Assembly: GCF_017498525.1 (NCBI RefSeq)
Contig: NZ_CP071796.1
Coordinates: forward strand, 2,728,001 to 2,792,000
DNA from: Ottowia testudinis
GTDB lineage: Bacteria; Pseudomonadota; Gammaproteobacteria; Burkholderiales; Burkholderiaceae_C
DNA: 64,000 nucleotides
Reading direction: 5' to 3'
The notes below the pieces were generated by a model. That model was not told the DNA's origin. It ran no database searches and saw nothing but the letters and a program-made list of their open reading frames with translations. Both the position numbers and the translations under genes were made by a program. Of the stretch, positions 18,417-27,690 are shown in pieces. Position 1 is the first letter of the stretch, and the number at the start of each line of letters is the position of its first letter.

Positions 18417-19871
18417 ATGACCGCACGCACGCTGTACGACAAGATCTGGGACGAGCACGTCGTCCACACCGAAGAGGACGGCACCGCCATCCTCTACATT
18501 GACCGCCACCTGGTGCACGAGGTGACCAGTCCGCAGGCGTTCGAGGGCCTGCGCGAAGCCGGCCGCAAGGTCTGGCGCGTGAGCAGCATCGTCGCCACCG
18601 CCGACCACAACACGCCCACCACAGGCTGGGAGCGTGGCTACGACGGCATCGAAGACCCCATCAGCAAGGAGCAGGTCACCACGCTGGACGCCAACATCCG
18701 CGAAAGCGGCGCGGCGGCTTTCTTCCCGTTTCTGCACGCGCGCCAGGGCATCGTGCACGTGATTGGCCCCGAAAACGGCGCCACCCTGCCCGGCATGACC
18801 GTGGTATGCGGCGACAGCCACACCAGCACGCACGGCGCGTTTGGCGCGCTGGCGCATGGCATCGGCACCAGCGAGGTTGAGCACGTCATGGCCACGCAGA
18901 CGCTGCTGGCCAAAAAAGCCAAGAACATGCTGATTCGCGTGAACGGCCGGGCCGCGCCAGGCGTCACCGCCAAGGACATCGTGCTGGCCATCATCGGCCA
19001 GATCGGCACCGCGGGCGGGACCGGCTACACGATTGAATTTGCCGGCGACGCGATTCGGCGCTTAAGCGTGGAAGGCCGCATGACGGTGTGCAACATGGCC
19101 ATCGAAGCCGGCGCCCGCGCCGGCCTGGTCGCCGTCGACGACAAGACCATCGAATACGTCAAGGGCCGTCTGCTCGCGCCCGGCACCGACCAGGCCAGCG
19201 GCCAGTTCATCGGCGGCCCCGAGTGGGACCAGGCCGTCGCCTATTGGAAAACCCTGCACTCCGACCCAGACGCCAAGTTCGACACCGTGGTCGAACTCGA
19301 CGCCGCGCAAATCGTCCCGCAGATCACCTGGGGCACCAGCCCCGAGATGGTGCTGGGCATCGATGGCCGCGTGCCCGACCCGGACAAGGAAAAAGACGCC
19401 AACCAGCGCGGCGCCATCGAGCGCGCCCTGACCTACATGGGCCTGGAGCCCAACAAGGCGCTGAACGACATCACCATCGACAAGGTGTTCATCGGCAGCT
19501 GCACCAACAGCCGCATCGAGGACATGCGCGAAGCCGCCGCCGTGGTGAAGAAGCTGGGCCGCAAGGTGGCGCCGAACGTCAAGCTGGCCATGGTCGTGCC
19601 CGGCTCGGGGCTGGTGAAAAAACAGGCCGAGGCCGAGGGGCTCGACAAGATCTTCACCGCCGCCGGCTTTGAGTGGCGCGAACCCGGCTGCAGCATGTGC
19701 CTGGCCATGAACGCCGACCGGCTGGAGCCGGGCGAGCGCTGCGCCTCCACCAGCAACCGCAACTTTGAAGGCCGCCAAGGCAACGGCGGCCGCACCCACC
19801 TGGTCAGCCCGGCCATGGCGGCGGCGGCGGCGGTGCACGGGCACTTCGTGGATGTTCGGCGGTTTGTCTGA
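18417..19871 (+). CDS. leuC: 3-isopropylmalate dehydratase large subunit
   Basis: 484 aa. With LeuD it isomerises 2- to 3-isopropylmalate in leucine synthesis and carries a 4Fe-4S cluster. Motifs are [19 protein letters not shown] (start), [20 protein letters not shown], cluster cysteines in [13 protein letters not shown] and [11 protein letters not shown], and ending [19 protein letters not shown]. The ATG at 18417 follows AGAGAAAGACCCACG. leuC, an entericidin-like lipoprotein gene, a secreted-protein gene, leuD and leuB follow in one direction, interrupted by repeats. Confidence 0.96.
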   Translation: MTARTLYDKIWDEHVVHTEEDGTAILYIDRHLVHEVTSPQAFEGLREAGRKVWRVSSIVATADHNTPTTGWERGYDGIEDPISKEQVTTLDANIRESGAAAFFPFLHARQGIVHVIGPENGATLPGMTVVCGDSHTSTHGAFGALAHGIGTSEVEHVMATQTLLAKKAKNMLIRVNGRAAPGVTAKDIVLAIIGQIGTAGGTGYTIEFAGDAIRRLSVEGRMTVCNMAIEAGARAGLVAVDDKTIEYVKGRLLAPGTDQASGQFIGGPEWDQAVAYWKTLHSDPDAKFDTVVELDAAQIVPQITWGTSPEMVLGIDGRVPDPDKEKDANQRGAIERALTYMGLEPNKALNDITIDKVFIGSCTNSRIEDMREAAAVVKKLGRKVAPNVKLAMVVPGSGLVKKQAEAEGLDKIFTAAGFEWREPGCSMCLAMNADRLEPGERCASTSNRNFEGRQGNGGRTHLVSPAMAAAAAVHGHFVDVRRFV

Positions 19872-19940
19872 CGCCTGGCGTTACCGCGGATCGATAATCT
19901 TTGATTCTCTTGATCACCCACACACGAAAGGAGCTTTCCC

Positions 19941-20129
19941 ATGAAACACTCGTTTGCTTTGCTGCTGATCGTCTCGGCCGCGCTGGCCGGCTGCAACACT
20001 TGGCAAGGCGCCAAGCAGGATGCCAAGCAAGTTGGCGGCACCGTCACCAACGCCGTGGGCACCGGCTTGGACAAAGCGGGTGATGGCCTGAACACCGCTG
20101 GCGAAAAGGTCAAGGGCGTCGCCAAGTAA
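19941..20129 (+). CDS. entericidin A/B-family small lipoprotein
   Basis: 62 aa. A signal peptide ends in the lipobox SAALAGC (Cys at residue 18), followed by a short Gly/Ala/Lys repeat-like helical region (GAKQDAKQVGG, AGDGLNTAGEKVKGVAK) as in entericidins. Members are small membrane lipoproteins; E. coli entericidins form an antidote/toxin pair affecting cell lysis, but here there is one gene and function is unproven. A strong AAAGGAG lies nine bases before the ATG. The position between leuC and leuD is frequent in Burkholderiales. Confidence 0.85.
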   Translation: MKHSFALLLIVSAALAGCNTWQGAKQDAKQVGGTVTNAVGTGLDKAGDGLNTAGEKVKGVAK

Positions 20130-20171
20130 GCCAGCCCCCGGTGCGCTCGCTGGTGCACCCCTTTTTATTGA

Positions 20172-20227
20172 TAAAAACAGCCGCCAGCGCTTGACTATCA
20201 AGCGCAAGCAGCTAGTTCATTTATAGC
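20172..20227. repeat. Comamonadaceae-type palindromic repeat, copy 6
   Basis: AAAAACAGCCGCCAGCGCTTG, ACTAT spacer, CAAGCGCAAGCAGCTAG with A/T-rich flank. It is between the entericidin-like and secreted-protein genes. Confidence 0.82.
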
Positions 20228-20305
20228 AAATGAAACATGGACTGCACGTCTGACATGGTTCGGTGTGCCGCCCCCATCGTTCATCCACCTGTCCCTAAGA
20301 CGCCC

Positions 20306-20707
20306 ATGCGAACCCTTGTCACCCTGGCGCTTGGCGCCCTGCTGTCCGCCGCCGCCCTGGCGCAATCGCCCTACCGCGCCTGCATGATCGAATCAGAGCG
20401 CCGCGTCATGGGCGCGCCCAGCGTCGCCAGCGATTGCCTGCAAGCCGCCAAGGGCGTGCGCCGCGCGGCGATCAAGGACCGCTGCGAAGGCATCGCCAAC
20501 TACCAGGCCGGCGGCAGCGGCTTGGGCAACAACAACGCGACCTTGCTGACCTGGCTGCCCCAATGCCCCAAGGGCGCTGATGCGGTGTGCAAGAAGGCGT
20601 ACGAGGGCGAGATCGACATTTACTACTACAACCGCAACAGCGCGCAGCTTGCCGCCATGGGCGACAACTGCGACCGCGAAGGCGGCCAATGGGTCGACCT
20701 GGACTGA
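20306..20707 (+). CDS. secreted cysteine-containing hypothetical protein
   Basis: 133 aa of unknown function. Residues 1-20 are a clear Sec signal peptide (hydrophobic [16 protein letters not shown] before QSP). The mature part holds six cysteines ([55 protein letters not shown]), suggesting disulfide bonding in the periplasm. The C-terminus ends GGQWVDLD. The ATG at 20306 is preferred over a start 23 codons earlier because it opens the signal peptide. It sits between the entericidin-like gene and leuD in the leucine gene run. Confidence 0.75.
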   Translation: MRTLVTLALGALLSAAALAQSPYRACMIESERRVMGAPSVASDCLQAAKGVRRAAIKDRCEGIANYQAGGSGLGNNNATLLTWLPQCPKGADAVCKKAYEGEIDIYYYNRNSAQLAAMGDNCDREGGQWVDLD

Positions 20708-20762
20708 TCGCGCCGCCCACCACCCCGATTCATCCGCTTTTTTCCAATTCTTGCCAGCCGCC

Positions 20763-21413
20763 ATGGACAAATTCACCGTGCACCAGGGCCTTGTGGCCCC
20801 CATGGATCGCGAAAACGTCGACACCGACGCGATCATCCCCAAGCAATTCCTGAAGTCCATCCGCAAGACCGGCTTTGGCCCCAACCTGTTCGACGAATGG
20901 CGCTACCTGGACAAGGGCGAGCCCGGCATGGATCCGGCCAGCCGCAAGCCCAACCCGGACTTCGTGCTCAACCAGCCGCGCTACGCTGGCGCCTCCATCC
21001 TGCTCGCGCTCAAGAACTTTGGCTGCGGCTCCAGCCGCGAGCACGCGCCCTGGGCGCTGCAGCAATATGGCTTTCGCGCCATCCTGGCGCCCAGCTTTGC
21101 CGACATCTTCTTCAACAACTGCTTCAAGAACGGGCTGCTGCCCATCGTGCTGCCCGAGAGCACCATCGCCAAGCTGTTCGATGAAGTGGCCGCCTTCCCG
21201 GGCTACCAGCTCACGGTCGACCTGGAGCGTCAGGTGATCGTCAAACCCGACGGCACCGAAATCGCCTTCGACGTGCAGCCCTTTCGCAAATACTGCCTGC
21301 TGAACGGCTTTGACGACATTGGGCTGACGCTGCGACAGACCGACAAGATCAAGGCTTTTGAAGCCGAGCGGCTGGCAAAAAAGCCGTGGCTCGCGCACAC
21401 GCTGAGCGCCTGA
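20763..21413 (+). CDS. leuD: 3-isopropylmalate dehydratase small subunit
   Basis: 216 aa swivelling-domain subunit partnering LeuC. Landmarks are [39 protein letters not shown] (substrate-binding loop), [17 protein letters not shown] and the ending KKPWLAHTL. The ATG at 20763 matches the family start (MDKFTVHQG). It is followed by a palindromic repeat and leuB. Confidence 0.95.
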   Translation: MDKFTVHQGLVAPMDRENVDTDAIIPKQFLKSIRKTGFGPNLFDEWRYLDKGEPGMDPASRKPNPDFVLNQPRYAGASILLALKNFGCGSSREHAPWALQQYGFRAILAPSFADIFFNNCFKNGLLPIVLPESTIAKLFDEVAAFPGYQLTVDLERQVIVKPDGTEIAFDVQPFRKYCLLNGFDDIGLTLRQTDKIKAFEAERLAKKPWLAHTLSA

Positions 21414-21414
21414 T

Positions 21415-21470
21415 TTCAAGCGTTTCAAGCCCTTGGCGCTTGCTGGATAAGCGCGACAAGCTATAAAAAT
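21415..21470. repeat. Comamonadaceae-type palindromic repeat, copy 7
   Basis: CAAGCCCTTGGCGCTTG, CTGGA, TAAGCGCGACAAGCTATAAAA. It fills most of the 71-bp gap between leuD and leuB. Confidence 0.75.
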
Positions 21471-21484
21471 AGAAGCAACCAAAA

Positions 21485-22552
21485 ATGAAAATCGCAGTTC
21501 TCCCCGGTGACGGCATCGGCACCGAAATCGTCGCCGAAGCGGTCAAGGTTCTGAAAGCGCTCGACCTGAAATTCGAGCTGGAAGAAGCCAAGGTCGGCGG
21601 CGCCGCCTACGACGCGCACGGCCATCCCTTGCCCGAAGCCACACTGACACTCGCCAAGGAATCCGACGCCATCCTGTTCGGCGCCGTGGGCGACTGGAAG
21701 TACGACAAGCTCGACCGTCCGCTGCGCCCCGAGCAGGCCATTCTGGGGTTGCGCAAGGCGCTCGGCCTGTTCGCCAACTTCCGACCTGCCATCTGCTACG
21801 AGCAGCTCACGCATGCCAGCAGCCTCAAGCCCGAGCTGGTCGCGGGCCTGGACATCCTCATCATCCGTGAGCTGACGGGCGACATCTACTTCGGCCAGCC
21901 GCGCGGCCGCCGCGTGGCGCCTGACGGGCACTTTCCGGGCGCTGAAGAGGCCTTCGACACCATGCGCTACACGCGCCCCGAGATCGAGCGCATCGCCCGC
22001 GTCGCCTTCGAGGCCGCGCGCCAGCGGGGCAAGCGCGTCACCAGCGTGGACAAGGCCAACGTGCTGGAAACCTTCCAGCTCTGGAAAGACGTGGTCACCG
22101 ACGTGCACAAGGACTACGCCGATGTGGCGCTGGACCACATGTACGTGGACAACGCCGCCATGCAGTTGGTGAAGGCGCCGAAGAAGTTTGACGTGCTCGT
22201 CACCGGCAACATGTTCGGCGACATTCTGTCGGACGAAGCGTCGATGCTCACCGGCTCCATCGGCATGCTGCCTTCGGCGTCGCTCAACGACAAAAAGCAG
22301 GGCCTGTACGAGCCCAGCCACGGCAGCGCGCCCGACATCGCGGGCAAGGGCGTGGCGAACCCGCTGGCCACCATCCTGAGCACGGCGATGATGTTGCGCT
22401 TCTCGCTGAATCAACCCGAGGCGGCGGATCGCATCGAGGCCGCCGTGAAGAAAGTGCTCGCGCAAGGCCTGCGCACGCCCGACATCCACAGCCAGGGCAC
22501 GACGAAGGTCGGCACGCGCGATATGGGCGAGGCGGTGGTCAAGGCGCTGTGA
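21485..22552 (+). CDS. leuB: 3-isopropylmalate dehydrogenase
   Basis: 355 aa. NAD-dependent oxidative decarboxylation of 3-isopropylmalate to the precursor of 2-ketoisocaproate. Motifs are [93 protein letters not shown] and [15 protein letters not shown]. It ends the leuC-D-B run and is convergent with the Bug receptor gene. leuA lies far away at the right window edge. Confidence 0.97.
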   Translation: MKIAVLPGDGIGTEIVAEAVKVLKALDLKFELEEAKVGGAAYDAHGHPLPEATLTLAKESDAILFGAVGDWKYDKLDRPLRPEQAILGLRKALGLFANFRPAICYEQLTHASSLKPELVAGLDILIIRELTGDIYFGQPRGRRVAPDGHFPGAEEAFDTMRYTRPEIERIARVAFEAARQRGKRVTSVDKANVLETFQLWKDVVTDVHKDYADVALDHMYVDNAAMQLVKAPKKFDVLVTGNMFGDILSDEASMLTGSIGMLPSASLNDKKQGLYEPSHGSAPDIAGKGVANPLATILSTAMMLRFSLNQPEAADRIEAAVKKVLAQGLRTPDIHSQGTTKVGTRDMGEAVVKAL

Positions 22553-22658
22553 CAGGCTACGGCGCCGCGCTGGACGCGCGCGGGCCGCTGGGCACCGCTT
22601 GCGCATCCCCGCTGGCGCGCTCCTTGGCGGGGCGGCGGCCGGCTGAATCGGCCAAGCG

Positions 22659-23693
22659 CTAAAACTCAGCCGAGAGATTCAGGTCCTTGATCAGCTTGGC
22701 CCAGGTGGACCGCTCCGCCGCCAGGTAAGCGTTCATCATCAACGCATCGCCGGCCACGGCCTCCCACCCCAGCTCGCGCATCCTGGTCTGCATCGCACGC
22801 TGCGACATCACGCCGACCAGCGCCTTGGTCAGCTTGTCGCGCTCCACCTGCGGTGTGCTGGCTGGCGTGGCGACACCCACGCTGGCGAAGATGTTGAGCC
22901 GGCCCTGGCCGACGTCTCTCGGCCGCGGAAGATCGGGCAAGTGAGGAATCGGGAAGCTGGCCAGCGACAACACTGGTTTGATGGCTCCGCTTTTGATTGC
23001 AGCTTGGCCGCTGGCCGCGTCAACCGCCATCAGCGCGACCTTGCCTTGCTGCACATCCGGCACACCGGCGGCGATCCCCCGGTAGGGCTTGTGCTTGGCC
23101 TGCAGCCCGGTGAGTTGCTTGAACATCTCCATGGCCAAATGGTGCGGCGAGCCCTCTCCGGGTGACGCATATTCCAGTTTGGCCTGCTCGGCGGCCGGCA
23201 GCTTCAACACATCCTGAATCGTCTTGAATGGCGATTGGGGTGAAACCGCGATCAACAAAGCGGTGCGCACCATGTAGCCGATGACCGCCAAGTCTTTCTC
23301 GGCATCAAACGGGAGATTCTTGAAGATGTGCTTGTTGTAGACCATGATGCCGTTGTCCACCGTCATCAGGTGCTTGCCATCACCGGGTTGCTTGACCGCC
23401 TGCGCGGTGGCCAGGGCGCCGCCCTTTCCAGGCAGGTTGGTGACTTCGATGGACGTGCCGAGCACCTTGCCCATGGCCTCGGCCACGGCGCGTGTCACGA
23501 CGTCCGTGCCAGCGCCCAGCGGGTAGCCCACGGTCCAGGTCATGGGCGCGGTGCCGGCCTGCGCCCAGCCGAGAGATGGCGACAGCGCCAGCAGCGACCC
23601 CGATTGGATGAGTTTGCGTCTGTTCAACCTGGGCGCCGACGGTTCACTGCATGGTCCCGCCATGTGCTGCACCAACGACTTGTCTCCGTTCAT
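22659..23693 (-). CDS. Bug-family (tripartite tricarboxylate transporter-type) substrate-binding protein
   Basis: 344 aa periplasmic receptor of the large Bug/TctC family, expanded in Burkholderiales; ligands are usually carboxylates, here unknown. After a short leader comes a twin-arginine-like export signal (LNRRKLIQSGSLLALSPSLGWAQA, about residues 22-45; written here as family feature). The family signature appears as TVGYPLGAGTDVVTRAVAEA and EVTNLPGKGGALATAQAV, with ASPGEGSPHHLAMEMFKQL. The ATG at 23693 has GAGGT eight bases upstream. No TctA/TctB membrane genes are nearby, so it is an orphan receptor, as is common. Convergent with leuB. Confidence 0.87.
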   Translation of the reverse strand: MNGDKSLVQHMAGPCSEPSAPRLNRRKLIQSGSLLALSPSLGWAQAGTAPMTWTVGYPLGAGTDVVTRAVAEAMGKVLGTSIEVTNLPGKGGALATAQAVKQPGDGKHLMTVDNGIMVYNKHIFKNLPFDAEKDLAVIGYMVRTALLIAVSPQSPFKTIQDVLKLPAAEQAKLEYASPGEGSPHHLAMEMFKQLTGLQAKHKPYRGIAAGVPDVQQGKVALMAVDAASGQAAIKSGAIKPVLSLASFPIPHLPDLPRPRDVGQGRLNIFASVGVATPASTPQVERDKLTKALVGVMSQRAMQTRMRELGWEAVAGDALMMNAYLAAERSTWAKLIKDLNLSAEF

Positions 23694-23982
23694 GATTCGT
23701 ACCTCGCGATTCTTGGATGCCAATCCGGTAAAAAAAAGCGCCGCCCCAATAGGCTTTACCAACCCGCTGGGCAGGCTAAAAGGGCAACGGCGCGCGAGCC
23801 GGCAGTGAAGCACACTGGGCAGTGATTTTCAACCCGATGGTTTCGACGGGCTGCCAATTTAGACCGATAACGCGCCCCGGTTGCGCGCGCGCAGGGGCCT
23901 GATCGCCGCCTGCTGGCTCTCAGCCTACAAATCAAGGTGATGGACCCGCGTACGCTGGCGGCTATTTCACAAGCCTTTGCCC

Positions 23983-24170
23983 ATGGCCGACGGCACCGCT
24001 TCCACCGAAGACTCAACCCGCTCGTCCGCCCACGTGGCCTGGAAAAGCGCCATCAGCTTCGGCCTGGTGCACATCCCCGTGGCGCTGTACACCGCCACCA
24101 CCAGCAGCGGCGCCGACTTTGACTGGCTCGACAAGCGCACCATGCAGCCGGTGGGCTACAAGCGCGTCCG
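23983..24170 (+). pseudogene. ku remnant: N-terminal 62 codons of NHEJ protein Ku
   Basis: The frame from the ATG at 23983 encodes AWKSAISFGLVHIPVALYTA and DFDWLDKRTMQPVGYKRV, which are the opening strands of bacterial Ku. The Ku similarity stops abruptly at about 24168. From there the sequence continues in another frame with the end of a LigD ligase domain. The remaining roughly 230 residues of Ku are absent. The reading frame runs on about 38 codons as unrelated sequence to a stop near 24288. This is a deletion remnant and cannot form a Ku homodimer ring. Confidence 0.85.
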
Positions 24171-25214
24171 CGCCACCCGGTGTTCCAGGGCCTGCGCGAG
24201 GACAAATCCGCCGCCGAACTGCGCGCCGACGCCGTTTCAGCCCAAAATCAACCCCTGGCGCGCGCCAAACAAGCGCAAGCAGCTATGAAATCTGTAACAT
24301 CCGCCTCCATGACCGATGGCCCTGCCGTGCTGGCCGGCCACACCATCACCCACCCCGAGCGCGTCATCGACCCCAGCAGCGGCGCCACCAAGCTGGATCT
24401 GGCGCGCTACTACGCCACCGTCGCGCCGCTCATCCAGCCGCACCTGGCCCAGCATCCCGTTGCCCTGTTGCGCGCGCCCGACGGCATTGGCGGCGAGCAG
24501 TTCTTTCAGAAGCACAACGAAGGCCGCGCGTTGCCCGGCGTCACCCTGCTGGATGCCGCGCTCGACCCCGGCCACGCCCCGCTGCTGGAAATCGGAACTG
24601 AAGCCGCCCTGCTCGGCGTGGTGCAGATGAACGCGGTCGAACTGCACACCTGGAACGCCACCCACGACAAGATCGAGCGCCCAGGCCGCTTCGTCCTCGA
24701 CCTCGACCCCGGCGAGGGCGTCGCCTGGCCTCAGGTGCAGGAAGCCGCGCAACTGGTGCGCACCCTGCTGACCGAACTGGGCCTGGTGCCCTTTTTGAAA
24801 ACCAGCGGCGGCAAGGGCCTGCACGTGGTCACCCCGATCAAGCGCCTGCACGACTGGGACACGGTAAAGGCGTTCAGCAAGGCGCTGGCCGAGCACTTGG
24901 CGCGCCTGATGCCCGATCGTTTCACGGCCGTCAGCGGGCCGAAGAACCGCGTGGGCAAGATTTATCCGGACTACTTGCGCAACGCGCGCGGTGCGACCAC
25001 GGTGTGTGCGTGGTCAGCGCGGGCACGGCCGGGGTTGGGCGTGTCGGTGCCGCTGGCGTGGGATGAGCTGACGGGTCTGACCAGCGCGGCGCAGTGGACA
25101 ATAAAAAACATCGAGCAGCGGCTACGGCCGGGTAATGAGGTGTGGGCGGGGTATACCGAGGCGGCGCGTGGAATCACACCATCGGTCAAGAAGTTGGCCC
25201 GCACACAGCGGTGA
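24171..25214 (+). pseudogene. ligD: truncated ligD: end of ligase domain plus intact polymerase domain
   Basis: In the frame of 24180 the sequence begins RHPVFQGLREDKSAAELRA, the typical C-terminal edge of the LigD ligase domain. It continues through a linker into a full-looking LigD polymerase (primase-like) domain: ITHPERVIDPSSGATKLDLA, LLRAPDGIGGEQFFQKHNEG, VVQMNAVELHTWNA, catalytic FVLDLDPGEGVAW (Asp-x-Asp), FLKTSGGKGLHVVTPIK, VGKIYPDYLRNARGATTV. The N-terminal phosphoesterase and ligase domains are missing, lost with most of ku in one deletion. Translation could restart at the ATG at 24285 to give a stand-alone polymerase of about 309 aa, but no RBS supports this. The linker contains a palindromic repeat. 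Confidence 0.85.
24243..24292. repeat. Comamonadaceae-type palindromic repeat inside the ligD remnant, copy 8
   Basis: AAAATCAACCCCTGGCGCGCG, CCAAA, CAAGCGCAAGCAGCTATGAAAT. It lies in frame in the ligase-polymerase linker, giving residues AKQAQAAMKS. It is the same unit as the intergenic copies (for example 20172-20227). Confidence 0.75.
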
Positions 25215-25317
25215 TTTGGAACATCCAATCCAACAAAACGCGAACTGGTCCGTCATCGCCATCCAAACTGCCGTCTCGCTGGATTCGATGCTGGAGCGGA
25301 TATCCATCCACCGTGGC

Positions 25318-26619
25318 TCAAAACGCCCAAGTCACCCCCAGAAACCCCTGCCGCTGCACCGGCAACTGGCGCGCGATGGACAGGGCGGGGCCGAAACTGG
25401 CGCGCCAGCCGGCTTCGAGCTTGACGCGGTCGCCTTGCCACGCGAGCGAGGCCGTGACGATGCGGCCTTGATCCTCGGGCATGTAGAGCATGTCGAGCGC
25501 GGGCTGCCAGCGGTCGTGCTGCCACGACAGGCGGGCAAACAGGTTTTGGCGGCGCAGGCTGCTGGCGGCACCGAAGGCCTGGGCTTGCCAGGCCAGGTTG
25601 CCGGCCACCGCGGCGTTGGGTGCGCCGTGGCCAAGCAGCGCGGGCAAGGCGGCGTTGCGGGCAGACCAAGCGGCCCAATCGCCGCGCGCGGGCGCAGCGC
25701 CGTCCCACCAGGCTTCGAGCAGCAGGCTGATCTGGCTGGCGCTAGTCCAGGTGCCGCCCACCAGCGCTTGCTGGCCGGGGCCGCTTTTGGCCCATTGCCA
25801 AGGGTTGTGCGCTGACAGCGCGGCGTTTCGGGGGCCGGCCAAAGGATTCGTCAGTCGGTCAGCATGGGCAAAGGCGCGCCAGGAGGCGTGCAGCGCCAGC
25901 GCATCGCTGGCCACCCACACGGCGGCGGCGCCCAGGCTGGGGCCGGTGCGCGCGCCCCAGCGGGCAAAGCCGTGCCAATCCAACGGGCCGTCCCGCCAGT
26001 AGGCGCGCGCGGCCAGGGCGGGCTCGGCCGCGCCCGGGGCATAGCGCGATTGCAGCGGGTTGACCCAGGCCAGCGCCAGCGCGTGGTCGTCGCCGAAGCG
26101 CTCGGCCAGCAGCACGGGTCGGCCGATGAGCGTCACCGGGGCCAACGTGCGGCGCATTTCCTGCTGCACCACGTCGTTCGGTCGAAAGGCGTAGCCCACG
26201 TCCCATGAGACGACTTTTTTGCCGACACTCAATTTCCAGCCGGCGGCGGGCGCTGACAGCGTGGCTTCGTTCACCCACGCCGAGGCATCGCCCGTGCCGC
26301 CGGCCAGCGCGCGGCCTTGCAGGGTGGCGGCGGCTTGGGCGGTGACGGGGCCCAAGGCGTGGCGGGCGCGCAGTTCGGCTTGAACGGCGGCCGACGAGGG
26401 CTGCGCGCTTGCGGTGCCGGGTTGCAATGCGTTGGATTGGGCGATCGGGCCGGTGTTGGCGGCGGGAGTCGATTGGGCGCTGAAGCGCAGTTGGCCAGAC
26501 AGGTCCAGCGAGGTGTTCAAGGGGCCCTCTTGTGCCAGCGCGGCGGACATGGCCGTGCTGGCCAACACGGCCAGCAGCGCCGTGGCGGGTGTGCGCTCAA
26601 GACGCGGCGCGGCCCTCAC
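25318..26619 (-). CDS. outer-membrane beta-barrel-like hypothetical protein of an envelope ABC operon
   Basis: About 433 aa from a proposed GTG at 26619, giving a signal peptide (TPATALLAVLASTAMSAALAQ; about residues 10-30). The mature part has many alternating hydrophobic/polar stretches with Trp/Gly and ends in a C-terminal aromatic (FLGVTWAF), typical of outer-membrane beta-barrels. Recognisable segments are KLSVGKKVVSWDVGYAFRPN and AERFGDDHALALAWVNPL. The frame stays open 66 codons further upstream, but that part is CTCTCCC-type repeat sequence and is unlikely to be translated. It is the last gene of a leftward operon with a LolA-like protein, FtsX-like permease and ABC ATPase, suggesting a role in envelope lipid or lipoprotein export. 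Substrate unknown. Confidence 0.65.
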   Translation of the reverse strand: MRAAPRLERTPATALLAVLASTAMSAALAQEGPLNTSLDLSGQLRFSAQSTPAANTGPIAQSNALQPGTASAQPSSAAVQAELRARHALGPVTAQAAATLQGRALAGGTGDASAWVNEATLSAPAAGWKLSVGKKVVSWDVGYAFRPNDVVQQEMRRTLAPVTLIGRPVLLAERFGDDHALALAWVNPLQSRYAPGAAEPALAARAYWRDGPLDWHGFARWGARTGPSLGAAAVWVASDALALHASWRAFAHADRLTNPLAGPRNAALSAHNPWQWAKSGPGQQALVGGTWTSASQISLLLEAWWDGAAPARGDWAAWSARNAALPALLGHGAPNAAVAGNLAWQAQAFGAASSLRRQNLFARLSWQHDRWQPALDMLYMPEDQGRIVTASLAWQGDRVKLEAGWRASFGPALSIARQLPVQRQGFLGVTWAF

Positions 26620-26790
26620 CCCTGCCTTCTCCCAGAGGGAGAGGGAGAGGGAGAAAAGCCCCGCCGCCGAAAACGCAGCGCATTTACCCCCTCTCCCGCC
26701 TGCGGGAGAGGGTTGGGGTGGGGGTGCGGCGGTTGACGAAACCATTGGTGCCGCCTTCACGCCAACCCTCTCCCAGAGGGAAGAAGACAC
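26616..26790. repeat. CTCTCCC/GGGAGAGG repeat cluster
   Basis: Three related segments lie between the beta-barrel-like gene and the LolA-like gene: 26616-26656 (CTTCTCCCAGAGGGAGAGGG), 26686-26727 (CCCTCTCCCGCCTGCGGGAG, a palindrome followed by AGGGTTGGGGTGGGGG) and 26761-26790 (AACCCTCTCCCAGAGGG). Similar units are widespread in proteobacterial genomes. Confidence 0.75.
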
Positions 26791-26820
26791 ATACCGCGCG
26801 TTCATCGCCGCACGCATCGC

Positions 26821-27567
26821 TCACTCCAGCCCCGGGTTCTGCGCCAGAAACATCGGATTCAGCCATTCGGCCGGCACGGCGCGCTCCTTGCGGCTGAGGT
26901 AACGGATGCGCGTCTGCTTGCCGTTGCCCAGGCGATCGGTCAGGTGCATCTCGTTCACCGTGTTGGGCGCGGCGGCGGAATCCATCACGAAGCGGGCCTG
27001 CTTGGCCAGCTTGTCGGACTGCACGTACAAATCGGCCCGCACCGGCTCGTGCCGCGCCCGGCCCAGCCACAGCTCGATGCGCTGGTAGGTCACGCCCTTG
27101 CGGGTGGCTTGCAGGTGGAGGCGCAGGCACATGGGGGTTTTGGCAGCCTCGTCGCACGGCTCCTCGCCCGCCAATTGCGCGCTGTAGTCGCCCGACCAGC
27201 TCAGCGTGGCGATGTCGCCGGTGGCCGCGTCGCCCAGCAGTTTTTGCATCGGCGTGATGCGCATCGGCCGGCTGCTGCCGGGCATCAGCAACCAAAAATC
27301 GTCGCCGAGCATCAGCACTTTCTGGCCCTTTTCGGCCGGGCTTTGCATCAGCACCAGCGACTTGCGGCCGGCCTGCGCGAACACGGTGTAGCGCCGCTCC
27401 TTGTCGGGCGTGCCATCGGCGTGGAAGGTGTTGATCTGCGTGTCGACTTGCAGGTTGTCGGCGGCCATGCGGTAGCGGTCGGCGTCTTTCAGGAGCGCAT
27501 TGACGTCTTGGGCATGTACGAGCGCGGACAAGGCGCAGACGGTGACGAAGGTGAGGATCGTTTTCAT
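26821..27567 (-). CDS. outer membrane lipoprotein-sorting (LolA-like) protein
   Basis: 248 aa periplasmic protein with signal peptide (LTFVTVCALSALVHA before QDV). It belongs to the COG2834-like outer-membrane lipoprotein-sorting family, with LolA-like half-barrel features: INTFHADGTPDKERRYTVFA, LVLMQSPAEKGQKVLML, FWLLMPGSSRPMRITPMQKL and a C-terminal lipid-shuttle-like sheet. It has CDEAAKTPMC, two cysteines that may pair. Such proteins usually sit beside an FtsX-like ABC permease, as here, and probably accept a hydrophobic cargo from the inner-membrane transporter. ATG at 27567. Upstream on the same strand after a repeat are the permease and ATPase genes. Confidence 0.8.
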   Translation of the reverse strand: MKTILTFVTVCALSALVHAQDVNALLKDADRYRMAADNLQVDTQINTFHADGTPDKERRYTVFAQAGRKSLVLMQSPAEKGQKVLMLGDDFWLLMPGSSRPMRITPMQKLLGDAATGDIATLSWSGDYSAQLAGEEPCDEAAKTPMCLRLHLQATRKGVTYQRIELWLGRARHEPVRADLYVQSDKLAKQARFVMDSAAAPNTVNEMHLTDRLGNGKQTRIRYLSRKERAVPAEWLNPMFLAQNPGLE

Positions 27568-27586
27568 TGGACGCTTTCAGAACACA

Positions 27587-27679
27587 GGACGCAAAGGACG
27601 CGAAGATCACGCGAAGGACGCAAAAGTAAATCCAAAGTTTTTTCGCGTCTTTTGCGAAACCTTTGCGTCCTTCGCGTCC
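27587..27679. repeat. CGCAAAGGACGCGAAGG repeat, inverted pair
   Basis: ACGCAAAGGACGCGAAG and GCGAAGGACGCAAAAG (27588-27626) are followed in inverse orientation by CTTTGCGTCCTTCGCGTCC (27661-27679). They could fold into a long imperfect stem between the permease and LolA-like genes. A related copy is at 47908-47952. Confidence 0.7.
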
Positions 27680-27690
27680 GGCTGTTTGGG

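Noticed and set aside
22553-22658. Possible small gene between leuB and the Bug receptor gene
   Set aside because: Only GC-rich sequence without start/RBS combination or clear terminator.
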